Both the position numbers and the translations under genes were made by a program. A DNA stretch of 64,000 bases from Impatiens glandulifera. Taxonomy: Eukaryota > Streptophyta > Magnoliopsida > Ericales > Balsaminaceae. The notes under the pieces were generated by a model. That model made no database searches and was not told the origin of the DNA. It saw only the letters and a list, made by a program, of their open reading frames with translations. The DNA is taken from positions 62,001 through 126,000 of the forward strand of contig NW_025919560.1 of the NCBI RefSeq assembly GCF_907164915.1. The letters are read 5' to 3'. Positions 11,945 to 23,409 of the stretch are shown piece after piece (the first letter of the stretch is position 1; every line of letters begins with the position of its first letter).

Positions 11945-12099
11945 ACAATGCCCTCAGGTGCGTCACGCAACTGGAGGGTGCGTGACGCAATAGGGGTATT
12001 TTCGGCAGAAAATTTTTTAGGGGTCACCAGCGCTATAAAAAACATGGGCCCGCACCAAACATAATTTGACCCTCTTTAGGGTCATTTCTCAAATTTCCC
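11945..12099 (-). repeat. Right terminal inverted repeat of the Pack-MULE-like element
   Basis: Inverted partner of 8546-8700. It holds two more 11-bp motifs (11959 and 11979) and ends CAAATTTCCC. The target duplication AAGCTAAA follows directly at 12100-12107. Confidence 0.85.
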
Positions 12100-12107
12100 A
12101 AGCTAAA

Positions 12108-12719
12108 TAACACATCTGCCTATAATAAGATTTTTTTTTTCTTTTTCTTTTCTATTAAAATGTAAAAGAGAGTTGATGCAAATATTGTGAGGTAGAGATT
12201 AATAAGAATGATATTTAATACTTAAATGATGAAGAGATTATATATATATATATATATATAATTTAACACGAATTCCTTATATAGTACTAAAATCACTTAA
12301 TTTAAAAAATGTTAACGTTTGATTTGGTGATAAAGGCCCAACCCAAGCCCACGAATTTGGGGGGTCATTTTAAAGGTACCTAAGTTTTAGATCGAGAGAA
12401 AACGAATCCTTCGCCATTGTTAAGACCGAAGCTCTTGTTTTTTGGGTGGAGACAGTGAGGATGGGTTTATTAACTTTTGAATACACATCTTATCTTGGTT
12501 TCTGTAATTTTGTTTTTCTACCCGACCCACCGACCGAAAATTTTGATTCTCTTATGTTAAATATTGTTTTTAAAACCAAACGGTTCGATTTTGAAGTTTC
12601 GGACCGTTTGAGTTCGATCTTGGTTTTGGGTTCAGGGTTCGTATCTATACGGCTTTAAGATTTGTTTAGAAGCGGATAATTTGAAACCCAGGAACGAAGT
12701 TTTCTTTTTATAAAAAAAA
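12108..12719. other. Intergenic stretch, no gene seen
   Basis: It contains a (TA)n run near 12239-12260 and a less AT-rich part (12330-12660) with a weak open reading on the plus strand that matches nothing I recognise. The segment around 12130-12250 resembles 49995-50140, another sign of shared flanks between these loci. Confidence 0.5.
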
Positions 12720-12984
12720 AAATGGTGAGACTTCATCTCTTTCGTCTGGACATCTTCATTTCTGCCTTTTTCTGTTTGGTTCGAAGAAAGATCTGGAATG
12801 ATCTGATCTCGCCAGGTGAGTGTGATCTTCTTCGATTGCCTTTTCACTGAACCTGTTACCGGTTTGGCCTGTGGCCTTCTGCAAGAGACTTCTCTTGTTT
12901 TTTTTTTAAGCTGCTAAATATTTTTTATAAATTATTTTTTCAACAAAAATATGTTTTTTTTTTTATTTATTAAATCCAGATTTA

Positions 12985-13220
12985 ATTTATTTCTACTTTC
13001 TAACTTGTTTATGTGCATTTTTCAGGTTTTATTTTTCAGATTTCATTTGTGACAGGTAACTTAATTTTTTATTTTATTTATTTCTGTTTTGGACACTTAT
13101 TAGATGCATAATTTGTATTTACTTTGAATAAAAACATTATAGAAGCATGTTTAGGTTCTTGGATAGACTTGTAATCAATTAATATGAGACTATGATCGAT
13201 GATTTCGATTAAATAAAAAA
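12985..13220 (+). repeat. Intron-like segment repeated at 15605-15815
   Basis: TTTCTAACTTGTTTATGTGC, AGGTTTTATTTTTCAGATT, ATTTGTGACAGGTAACTTA and GATTTCGATTAAATAAAAAA recur in the same order 2.6 kb downstream. The downstream copy is shorter and lies just outside the inverted-duplication arm. Confidence 0.8.
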
Positions 13221-13456
13221 TATAATAATGAGGCCACACACAATAGTGTGTTATTTGAACATAGAATTTATAAGACAAAACACATTTATTTAATAAATTT
13301 AAAACTGGTACCGAATGGGTCCAATCAAGTTCGGCTTCACCGTGAGTTACATTTCTCAACCTCCTTTCTTTCATCATTCCTAAACGATCGAGAAATAAGT
13401 CAAATTGTAACAACCTAAGCTAATTCTATTTTTCACGCACTTGAGGTTTGAAATTC

Positions 13457-14356
13457 GAACAGTTTCCCAAACTAACCTTGTTTGGCGTTCACTTTTCCAA
13501 ACTAACCTAGTTTGTTCATTTATTCCCAAAATAACCTAGTTTACTATTCAAACTCAAACTCAGTTTTTTTATTTTTTATTTTTTATTTTTTTTTACATTT
13601 CAAATTTATTATATATATATATATAGATATATATATTTAAATTATTATTTATATAAACTAAATTATTTATATTTTGATATATATTTTAAATTATTATTTA
13701 TATTTTGATATATAATTTAAATTATTTTTTATAAATTTAATTATTTATATTTTAATATATATATATATATATTTACATTTCAAATTTATTATATATATAT
13801 ATATGTGGCAGTATGATTTTCATCCCCACAAATTTTTTTTTTTACTATTTAAATTATTATTTATATTTATTGGGTTGTCTTTTATTAAAATAATTTTGAC
13901 AATTTTTCATTCAAATTATTATTTATATTTATTGGGTTGTCTTTTAATTAAATAATTTTGACAACTTTTCATTTTGATATAATTTCACAATAAAAATTTT
14001 ATCAATTTTTATTATGTTGTCTTCCTAAAAATATGTCTTAAGTTAATGAACCATTAAATATTTATATTAAAATATAAAAAATTAATTTATAAAAAAATAA
14101 TTTAAATTATATATCAAAATATAAATAATTAAACTTATAAAAAATAATAATTTAAAATATATATCAAAATATAAATAATTTAGTTTATATAAATAATAAT
14201 TTAAATATATATATATATATAATAAATTTAAAATAAAAAATAAAAAATAAAAAAACTGAGTTTGAATAGTAAACTAGGTTAGTTTGGTAATAAATGAACA
14301 AACTAGGTTAGTTTGGGAAAGTGAACGCCAAACAAGGTTAGTTTGGGAAACTGTTC
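13457..14356. mobile_element. 900-bp foldback MITE (Mutator-type size of target duplication)
   Basis: The element starts GAACAGTTTCCCAAAC and ends GTTTGGGAAACTGTTC, with inverted repeats of about 300 bp on each side, so most of it can fold back on itself. It is flanked by the perfect 10-bp duplication TTTGAAATTC (13447-13456, 14357-14366). Each end carries three spaced copies of a motif like CCAAACTAACCTAGTTTG. The right arm of the inverted duplication has the uninterrupted site (27827-27836, TTTGAGATTC on the minus strand), which proves insertion after the duplication. There is no coding capacity. Confidence 0.93.
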
Positions 14357-14458
14357 TTTGAAATTCTCAAAAATTCGATTCCATATGAATTCATTACTCT
14401 TTCCACTCCGAACTGACTAAACTTTATTGCCTTTGTTCTCATAGTTTGGTTCTTTATG

Positions 14459-14785
14459 CAATGTGGGAGCAATGGTTGGTACAATCGTCATCGGTCAGAT
14501 TTCTGAATACATCGGGCAAAAAGGGGTATATATTACATAACTTAGCTAAGCTTAAACAATATCATTTATGTTCATATTCTTATTGAATGATTGTTTGCAG
14601 TCTTTGATGATTGCAGCCATTCCAAACATCATTGGTTGGTTTTCCATTTCATTTGCTAAAGTGAGTGTTTCTTACTTAATCAATTTCATCACATCCAGTC
14701 CAAACATATCATCTACTCACTTTTATAGTTTTTTGGGTTAGAACTTTTCCTTTTTCTGTACATGGGACGATTTTTCAGCCATGTA
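14459..14785 (+). pseudogene. ERD6-like sugar transporter fragment (three exons), left copy
   Basis: Exon A (about 14459-14523) reads [20 protein letters not shown]. Exon B (14601-14660, borders TTTGCAG| and |GTGAGT) reads SLMIAAIPNIIGWFSISFAK. Exon C (about 14729-14785) gives FLFLYMGRFF, in frame only after an upstream disruption. This is the stretch around the second to third membrane helices of plant ERD6-like monosaccharide transporters of the major facilitator superfamily, which move sugars across the tonoplast. About 60 of nearly 480 residues are present. No upstream or downstream transporter exons are evident. The first introns and 5' part may lie at 12720-13400, but I could not confirm them. 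Confidence 0.8.
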
Positions 14786-14964
14786 GAACCAAGAAAGCAA
14801 GAAGAAAAGTCAATGATTAGGATAGTTTGAGGCTTTTAGTTAGAGACAATAAGAAAAAATTGACAGAAATGCATGGTCATTGATAACCCTTTCTAAAAGT
14901 TTGAGAGAATATTTGTTTAAAAATAGTTTAAAGGCTAAAATTAAACAATGATAATTTGCCCCCC

Positions 14965-15090
14965 ATTAATTAATATAGGTTATATTATCCTCTAAGAAGG
15001 ATCAATGTTCAGATTTACATTGGAATTAATATGTTGGTGAACTGCAAGCCCTGCATAGACTATCATCCTTTGAAGTCTAAGCTCGGGTAA
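14965..15090 (+). pseudogene. Second-exon fragment of the His-rich peptide gene family (copy D)
   Basis: GTGAACTGCAAGCCCTGC, then a short variable stretch, then AAGTCTAAGCTCGGGTAAATT matches the block next to the peptide gene at 35074-35125 and at 49571-49610. Lengths differ only by multiples of three between copies (NCKPC...KSKLG in one frame), which suggests coding sequence followed by a donor G|GTAAAT. The upstream flank ATTAATTAATATAGGTTATATT is also shared. The first exon with signal peptide is missing here. Confidence 0.5.
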
Positions 15091-15815
15091 ATTATATAGA
15101 AACCTTACCTCATATAATTTGATAACATTAATTAGATAGGATTCTTTGTTAGGATCAATGTATCAGTGTTATGTTTTTTATGAAATATGTATCATTTCAG
15201 TGAGACTATGTATTAATGTGAGTTCTCTATGCTAATTTTTTGAGAAATATGAGATGTAGGTGGATACTTAAGTTGCAATTTAATCAACTTTATGGAATTA
15301 AGTTGTTAAGCCACTATGGTGAGACCGTGTTTTATCATTGTGGCATTAAACATCAAATTCCAACAAGTTATTTAGATAGTAACTAAAAAATTCCTTATAT
15401 CTTCATATATTTCTGAAAATTGGCATAACACTCTCGTTAATTAATACATAGTCACACTGAAGTGATGCATGTTTCATCAAAACAAAGCAAGATATCTTTT
15501 AAAATTTGATAACATTAAATAGTGGGATTCTTTGTTATGATCAATGTATAGACTGAAATGATGCATGTTTGATCAAAACAAAACACCTATTAAAATTTGA
15601 TAACATTAATTTTATTTCTAGTTTCTAACTTGTTTATGTGCATATATTTCAGGTTTTATTTTTCAGATTCCATTTGTGACAGGTAACTTAGTTTTTTATT
15701 TTATTTATTTCTGTTTTGGTAGAAATCAATTAACATTGTAGAGACAAGTTTAGGTTCTTTAATAGTAATCAATTAATGTCTATGATTTCGATTAAATAAA
15801 AAAATTTATATTCAT

Positions 15816-18060
15816 ATAATGGAAGTTCTAACTAAATTCCTATACTATTGAAAATTTTCATTTTTTCATTTTTTTTATTTTGCTGTAGGAAGTTGTTCCT
15901 GTTTAATTCATTGAATGTGGTGAAATTCTTGTCTATACTTGATAAACCTTAGAAATTCTTGTCTCTATATTGAATGTAATAAAAAACTTATAATTACTCA
16001 TTACCTAAATTAATATCATAAAGAACATATATGTTATCAAAAGATATAAATTTTTGGTAAAAGTATGTGCAATATGTGCGCTGCAGTCCACTCATAAATT
16101 TACAAAATATATCAAGAAGAAAGTTATAAATAATAGTTATAATAATAAATGATATTATTTATGAACATTAATTCCATATTAATATTAGTAATGATAGTTA
16201 TAAATAATAATAAAAAATGATATTATTTATGAACGTTTCATATTAAAATTCCCTACAAAATTGCGTGGGTTGGATGTTTTTGTGTTTTCATAATTTTATA
16301 TTTTGTATTTTTTTAAACAACTCTTACAATTTTTTATTATATATTTGAGATTTTTAATATTAATTATTATATTGATCTGAATATGATTTTGGAATGTTTA
16401 GATCTCCATATTATGATTATGGATTTTTTATTAACATTTATTTATGTATAATTTTAATTTTTTTTTATCATAAATTAGAAAGTTATTTTGAAAATAAATA
16501 AAAGTTTGTAGTTATTTAAAATTTATTAGAATTATATAATTTTGATTCACTTACACTTCAATACAAATTTTAAATGTTGAGCTCACGAAAATAACTAATT
16601 TTAAACTTTCAAATTTTCATTGTTAATGAGCCCACAATAACATTTCTTTTTAACGTGATTACACGTTCAACTTCTTAAAAAAAAAAAATTATACAATAAC
16701 TATAAAAAATTTAATATAAAATATTTTATATTAAAAAATATTAATATTATTGTGAAAACTCTTAATAAGTGGTAGCTTACAAGAATATTTATAACTTTCA
16801 AGAATTATTTTTTATTTTCACGTTTCCTCTCTTTCTTGTATTTAGAGAATATCTATAACACATTATATATTAGAAGTTATCAATTTTATTTTTTATTTTC
16901 ATGTTTTTTTATTTAGTATTTTACAATATATTTGATAAGTACTTATATTTAGAGAATATCTATAACACATTATATTTAGAAGATATCAATTTTATTTTTT
17001 ATTTCACGTTTTTTTATTCAGTATTTAACAATATATTTGATAAGTACTTTTTAAATTGTGAAATCCATTTTTTTCCATTCATTTGTAGCCAGTCGGGGTC
17101 AAGGTCTATTTGATTTGTGAAATTTAAAATAAATCAGGCGTTTTTAAATTTTATTTAATACGTTGATTGTTCATTACATTTATAATTGACACTATATTAA
17201 CTCTGCTAATGGAAGGTCATTTTAAATCTTTTTTTGAATTTGGAACACTTTATAAAATTTGTTATTAGTTAAGGATTTTAAAATTTCGATTTGATGAGAA
17301 TACAAATGATTTTTGAAATGTATTTTGATTTGAAACAACCATGCAAAATTTCAAAGCTAAATTTCCTTGTTTAAAATTAAAGTGATTTTCTTATAAAGAG
17401 TTGGACAAGATTAATTGGTTTTGCAGGATAAATCATATATAGTCTTTTTACTAAAGTAATATAATAACACAGTTTCTAATTAACATATGTCCTCACAAAA
17501 TGTAATATTACAAATGAATAGCTTAAGGTAAAAGTCAGTAAGTAAAATATTTATTCTGAAGATCAATTTTTGTATACCTTATAACTTGGTTCTAATACTT
17601 TTTTTTTTTTTATAGATTTTGTTTTTGTATGTTATTTTGTTTTAGGTCTGTTTATTATGTTTTTTGCGGAACAGAGAGATGCTTTTGTCACAACGGTTGC
17701 AAAAGTTTATTTATCTCCATTGAGCAACATAAATGAAGAGTCATTAAGGCAATCAACTTAAGGGTCTTGAAATTCTTCATGAATCAAATTCTTCATATTC
17801 ATGATAGCCTTGTTTATTTATTATTTTTTTTATGATTGGATCGGTATGTTTTTTTTATTCTTATTTACAATTACTATCCAATTTTCTTCTATTTCAGGTA
17901 TATGTAGCACTGCCACAACTATCATTAATGTATATAATAAGTTTAGTTGGACTTCAAGTTTACACTTTGAAAGCTTAATAAAATAATATAATCTTCCTCA
18001 TATTGGCACCTTTGCCTTGCTTAACGGGTTTAATAGAAAACTTAACGGGTTTGAATGTTT
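15816..18060. other. AT-rich intergenic DNA
   Basis: No gene recognised. It holds a short duplicated block around 16130-16250 (ATGATATTATTTATGAAC twice) and the 108-bp tandem duplication listed at 16840. An open stretch near 17640-17760 has a few exon-like features but no family match. Confidence 0.5.
16840..17050 (+). repeat. 108-bp tandem duplication
   Basis: ATTTAGAGAATATCTATAAC starts at about 16840 and again at about 16948. Each copy is followed by ACACATTATAT, ATCAATTTTATTTTTTATTT and ACAATATATTTGATAAGTAC. The two copies differ by a few bases. Confidence 0.85.
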
Positions 18061-18068
18061 TTGTCTAC

Positions 18069-18357
18069 CAGGGCCGGCCCTGGGGTAAGCCCGGCATGCC
18101 CGACATGCCCCCAGGCTAGGGTAGCTTACTCCCCAGGACAGCCCATTAAATAAAATAAAGAATAAATATTTATAATTTTTTAAACATAAAAAAGATCTTG
18201 CTTAGTGGTTTGGGAAGAAAACATAAATTTATCATTTTGTCATGAGTTCAAACCTCACAAAAACTTGTTTTTTTTTTTCATTTTTTTAGCAATCAAAAAC
18301 GTGATCAAAAATCACGTTTTTTTAGCCTAGGGCATCCTAAACATGGGGCCGGTCCTG
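18069..18357. mobile_element. Short non-autonomous hAT-type element
   Basis: The 289-bp element starts CAGGGCCGGCCCTGGGG and ends GGGGCCGGTCCTG, giving imperfect inverted ends. It is bounded by the perfect 8-bp duplication TTGTCTAC (18061-18068 and 18358-18365). End sequence and duplication length fit the hAT superfamily. Inside is TTGCTTAGTGGTTTGGG followed by GAGTTCAAACCTC, which look like polymerase III A- and B-box remnants, so the core may derive from a tRNA-related sequence. It has no coding capacity. Confidence 0.92.
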
Positions 18358-18365
18358 TTGTCTAC

Positions 18366-19130
18366 TAGTAGTGACATAGATGAACATTAAACTCAATTAT
18401 AGTGATATGAACGAACAAAAATTAGTTTAGTAATATACATGAATATTTTATTATAATTCGATGATAAAATTGTCATTCTTCTTTTTGTATTTTATGGTAA
18501 GTTTGGATGAGTGAATGTCGAATTGGAATTCATATTAATTTATATTGAATTACTAATTTTATTTTTTATATTTGAAAAAAAGAATATAATAATAATAATT
18601 TTAATATATATTATCTATTTTATTAAAATATTATGTTGATACAACCGATTATGACAGTTCAAGTGTCAATTTTTTTTAATTTTCACTTTTATTAACAAAA
18701 TATTGGTTCAACATGTTAAATTCTTAAGTTAAAAAAATAAGTTCGATATTTGAACTTCCTAAATTCAATAACAAAATATCGGTTAAAATGTTAACTTCTT
18801 AAATTAAAAAAATATAAATCAATTCAAAATGTTAATTTACTAAATTAAAAAAAAAAACATCAGTTCGATATATTAACATTTTAAATAAAAAAAAATGTAT
18901 AGATGAAAAACTTTAGTTGTGTTTTAAATGATAAAATAATAAGTTGTTTTATTTGAAAAAACATTAAAAAAAAATTGGAATTACAATTCTAAGCTAACCA
19001 GAGTAGAATTGAGAAATATAAAATTTTACTAAATTGAATTCCATTATTCTATTATACTGCATGTATCACGTGCATTTGTACGAGTAATAATATAAAAAAA
19101 CCGTGAAAAAATATTACGGTAAAATTTTTA
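18366..19130. other. AT-rich intergenic DNA
   Basis: No gene is seen. A segment at 18640-18900 repeats short phrases such as AAATTAAAAAAAT..AATTCAAAATGTTAA in diverged form. Nothing else stands out. Confidence 0.5.
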
Positions 19131-20185
19131 TGGGCGGGTCAACCCACAATCCGACACAAGTATTAATTTACTCTCACATATATCCAAATTAATCATAGCT
19201 CTCGACCCGGCAATCCGGACACTTTAAAAATTAAGCATCATTATATATATACAGATTAGTTAGTTAAAAAGTTGAACTTATATTGTTAAAATGTCACGCG
19301 TTTATCAAATTTTGGATAGAATTTAAAATATAAAGTGTTATTAGCCTAGTTGGTTAAAAGGTTGTACTTGTTTTGTTATGTTGCAAGTTCGAACCATACC
19401 TATAGCATTTTTTATTTTATTTTTAACCGTTTTAAGTTTATGGGCGGGTCAACCCACAATCCGACCCAAGTATCCATTTACTCTCACATATATTCAAATT
19501 AACCACAGCTCTCGATCCGGCAATCCACACTGTAAAAATTAAGCATTATTATATATATATAGATTAGTTAGTTAAAAAGTTGAACTTATATTGTTAAAAT
19601 GTAATGCGTTTACCAAATTTTGGGTTGAATTTAAAATATAAAGTGTTATTAGCATAGTTGGTTAAAATGGTGTACTTGTTTGTTAGGTTGCAAGTTTGAA
19701 CCATACTTATAGCATTTTTAATTTTATTTTTAACCGTTTTAAGCTTATAGGCGGGTCAACCCACAATCCGACCCAAATATCCATTTACTCTCACATATAT
19801 CCAAATTAACCACAGCTCTCGACCCGGCAATCCAGATACTTTAAAAATTAAGCATCATTATATATATATATATTAGTTAGTTAAAAAGTTAAACTTATAT
19901 TGTTAAAATGTCACGCATTTATCAAATTTTGGGTTGAATTTAAAATATAAAGTGTTATTAGCCTAGTTGGTTAAAAACTTGTATTTGTTTTGTTGTGTTG
20001 CAAGTTCGAACCATACCTATAGCATTTTTAATTTTATTTTTAACCGTTTTAAGTTTATGGGCGGGTCAACTCACAATCCGACCCAAGTATCCATTTACTC
20101 TCACATATATCCAAATTAACCACACCTCTCGACCCGACAATTCGGACATTTTAAAAATTAAGCATCATTATATATATATATATAT
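19131..20185 (+). repeat. 309-bp tandem repeat with tRNA-like boxes (about 3.4 copies)
   Basis: Units start GGGCGGGTCAACCCACAATCC at about 19132, 19442, 19750 and 20059. Each full unit holds CTCTCGACCCGGCAATCC, then a (TA)n run, then TAGCCTAGTTGGTTAAAA and, about 35 bases on, GCAAGTTCGAACCATA. The last two look like the A box (19342-19353 in unit 1) and B box (19386-19395) of a tRNA gene, so the unit may contain a SINE. The fourth unit is cut off after its first third. A dispersed partial copy lies at 6020-6130. Confidence 0.85.
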
Positions 20186-23100
20186 ATTTCTGATTTTAAT
20201 TCAAATTCTTAATATTAAAGGGTCTATCAAATTTAAGAGATAGAATTGAACCCCTCAATTTTAATTACAATGTCAATTTCAGGATTAGGGTTACCAAACA
20301 CACCTTAATTTTTTTATTTATTTTAAGGCTCTATTTGATTTGCTAAAAAAAGATGATGTTTCTAACAAAAACAAAAGCAAAGATTTTACTTTGAACTTTT
20401 GGTTGATTTCTTTTATTTTTACATTGCATTTGTATTATTAAATGCATCTGAAAATCCTAAAAATATAAAATTGATTTTTATTGTATTTAAAAAATAAAAC
20501 ATAATTATTTAAAATACTAACATTTATTCCTGGAATCTTTTGATGTCCCTTCTTGATCCACCCCTGTCTGCGAATATGTTTGAATATTACTCTATTCTAT
20601 CATTTTCCTATATTGTGCAATGATGACCTAACACATTTCTAGGAATAGATGAGTATCATCCTTAGATCTAGGATATTTATTCTAGAACCTTAGACATGGA
20701 TAAGATTCGGACAATTAATATTGTATTATTAATAAATTGTTAAACATTTGTAGTAGAGACCTCTTATTTGGGTGAGAACGTGAAACATAATATCGATACT
20801 CTTTCTTACGTGTATTTAAACACCAAACCATAAAACGAAATCTTAAAAGGCGTGTTCACACATGTACTATTTATTTCCTAATTTATCGAGAAGAAAATTA
20901 TGTGGCTATTATTAAGCTAGCCAAATCTATTCTAATTTTGTTACGTCTTATTTTTTGTTCTTTATCTCACATTTAGGCAATAAAACTTCCGAGAAAATCG
21001 TTTTGTCGCATCCTTTTACGAGATTCTAAAGGAAAATAAGTTAAGAGACTTACCAAAATTATCGACACAATTCAAAATGTAATCTAGTTTAGCCTCTCAT
21101 TTAGGTCTCATTTCACTTTCGAAATTCCTATGAAAGGTAAGTTTTGGGCATCGACTATTGAGTAGGTATTTCGAGATGTCGATATTTATGCGTTAGTCAC
21201 AGATTTGTTTATATTGTAAGTGACCTTGTTACCTCATTATTTTGATATAATATATATATCATATAAAAAATGTTTGTCTTTTTTAATGAAATATTTTAAT
21301 TATTTTTTTCAAATTATAACATATTTGTCAAACTAATAGTAAAATATGTATAAAATGTGTATTAAAAGAGGATGAAATGTACTTAATTTAGGAAGAATCA
21401 TACTCATGAAGAACTTTACCCTAACAAATACTTAGATTCCTTCAAGAATGACATTAGGAGCAACTATTCTTTCATCCCAAGTTCGAATTCTCACATATAA
21501 CATTATATCTTATCCTTCAAGGATTCCATTATTAATGAAATTCACCGTTCCTTCATTCCTCTAATTTGAATTCACATTTTCCATCATATCTTATCCTTAA
21601 AAGATTATATTATTAATGACATTACAATCACCATTCCCTCGTCCCATATTCAATACCACCATTATTATCATTTTCATTTTTATAATACACACTCTAAAAT
21701 TCACATCAAATGGACTCAAACTATAGTATCGAGTTTGAAATGTTAATTATTTAACCATTTAACCACTTATGATTGTTGAATTCTATTTATAATTTATGTT
21801 TTTTTTAAAAGGTCAATACAATATAATATAAATGATAGCCATTTAAAACATAACAACAAAGAAATACAAAAACACGAGTGTTTACTTTGTCACCAAACAC
21901 AACGACGAGATTAACCATTATGGAGCAACAATATAAACCTAAGCTAAAAATACTCACCACTGAACAAACATAAAATCAAATTTTAACGATTTAAATATCA
22001 TGAGTCTAAATGGAACTAGAAGACCTACGGGTTAGCAACAACACGTAATTCATCAACTTCAAGATATATAAGTTTTTATAATATAAATACAAAATAGATG
22101 CAATAAATATTATAGTAAACATTAAACTACTTTATACATTACAATATTTAATACAATATTTAAGTATTAGTCTTTAAAAAAGTCAAACAATTTTAAAATA
22201 ATCTATGTTATATAGAAAAAAATAAAATAGTAAAAAATATAAAATTAAAATAATTAAATATCTGATATAAGACATAATATAACAAAAAAAAATAGATAAA
22301 ATGAGATAAATTGATTAATTAATAAATAAAAAAAGAGAGAAAAAATGAATATTTAATTAATAAATATTAAATTTAAAAAAAAATTAACTCTATTTATCAA
22401 TCTTGGCTAGATGAACCATTTTTAATAATATAGATGTTTAAATAAACTTTTATTAGTTCGTAATTACTGAAGTAGATACATCATGAGTTTTTTTTTATAC
22501 ATAAATTTTTCACTTTAGAACAGTATATATATATTATATATATATAATTTATATATATTATAATAATAATAATAATGGTTGATGAATTATTTTTCTTAAT
22601 TATTATTGACAAAAATTGAAAAAATAAGTAAAATGTATATTCTTATAAAGATCATGTATAATACAAACTAAGTTTTTTTTTTAATATTTTGATGTATAAA
22701 CATATCAAAAAGATTTTTACACAAATAAAAAAACTTTTATTTTTCTTTCTGAATAAATAAACTATTTAAAATAAAATTGAAAGTATTTACTTATGTATTA
22801 AAAACAAAAGGTATCATTTAAGTATAATAAAAAAATATTTATAAAAATAAATGCATTTTTTTAAATAAGATAAAGTACACCCATAAAATTACTGAAAAAA
22901 TAAGAATAACATTACAACCATCCCACGCGAGTCAAATCAAAGCATACAAACTAATAATATGTAAAACTCATATGAAAAATGTACGTAAATATACACTTCA
23001 ACATGCATTCAACCGTTTTCTATTTTATTTATGTTTTTTTGACTTTTATAAATTTTTAAGAAATTTATTTTTATCTATTTTGATATATAAAAGTTCTATT

Positions 23101-23400
23101 TCCCTGTGTTATTCTATGAGTCTCTTCCTTTTTTGTGCATGGCATCGTCACTTCTTTTAACATCATTCATTACTTCGAAACTTAATTTAAAAACAATATT
23201 TTAAACCAGACGTTTAAGAACATAAATAGTAACACTTTTCAAATAGTAAAAATATGATAGCATAATAGATAAAAAAAAATGTAAACATAAAAACACAATT
23301 ATAGAAAAATATTTTAAGTTTCTTCATTCAAACATTAAAAGACAACCAAATTATTCGTCTTAACGATAGAAACGTAGTCTTGATCACAAAATTATTATCT
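20186..23400. other. AT-rich intergenic DNA, no gene recognised
   Basis: About 20560-21200 is less AT-rich and may be an old retrotransposon remnant. It includes AAAAGGCGTGTTCACACATG near 20848, in a context resembling 25400-25580 and 33300-33460. From 21240 to 23400 the sequence is very AT-rich, with short (TA)n and (AAT)n runs (22530-22575). I see no coding signature. Confidence 0.5.
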
Positions 23401-23409
23401 CTTCTTTTT

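Larger units (their letters stand above)
8546..12099. mobile_element. Pack-MULE-like element carrying three host gene fragments
   Basis: The ends are inverted repeats: GGGAAATTTGAGGAAATGACC on the left faces a matching GGTCATTTCTCAAATTTCCC on the right. Similarity continues for about 150 bp, including a shared TTTGGTGCGGGCCCATG and AGCGCTGGTGACCCC. The element is flanked by the perfect 8-bp duplication AAGCTAAA (8538-8545 and 12100-12107). Inside are fragments of exportin-T and an ASG1-like gene (plus strand) and of a UBC2-like gene (minus strand), each with introns still present, so they were captured from genomic DNA. There is no transposase. Long inverted repeats with captured genes are typical of Pack-MULEs. 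MULEs usually make 9-bp duplications, so the 8-bp length is slightly atypical and a hAT-like origin is possible. Confidence 0.85.
12720..15552 (+). repeat. Left arm of a large inverted duplication
   Basis: From AATGGTGAGACTTCATCTC at about 12720 to TTGTTATGATCAATGTA at about 15552, the sequence matches the reverse complement of 26648-28497 with scattered differences. The arm is about 950 bp longer than its partner, essentially because of the element at 13457-14356. It carries fragments of an ERD6-like sugar transporter and of the peptide-gene second exon. Confidence 0.9.

Noticed and set aside
12239..12260. (TA)n runs as scaffold attachment or replication origin sites
   Set aside because: They are common microsatellites in this AT-rich window; nothing specific supports such a role.
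12446..12847. ORFs on both strands before the inverted-duplication arm
   Set aside because: No recognisable motif; the minus one crosses the arm boundary at 12720, so it is not a conserved unit.
13078..13413. Minus-strand ORF of 111 codons, also partly open in the other arm (27899-28087, plus)
   Set aside because: It lies in the intron-like part of the inverted duplication, has no recognised motif, and being open in both arms is explained by their recent common origin.
19327..19400. Possible real tRNA gene
   Set aside because: Only A- and B-box-like phrases are present; the stems of a tRNA cloverleaf do not form, and the sequence recurs in each 309-bp unit.
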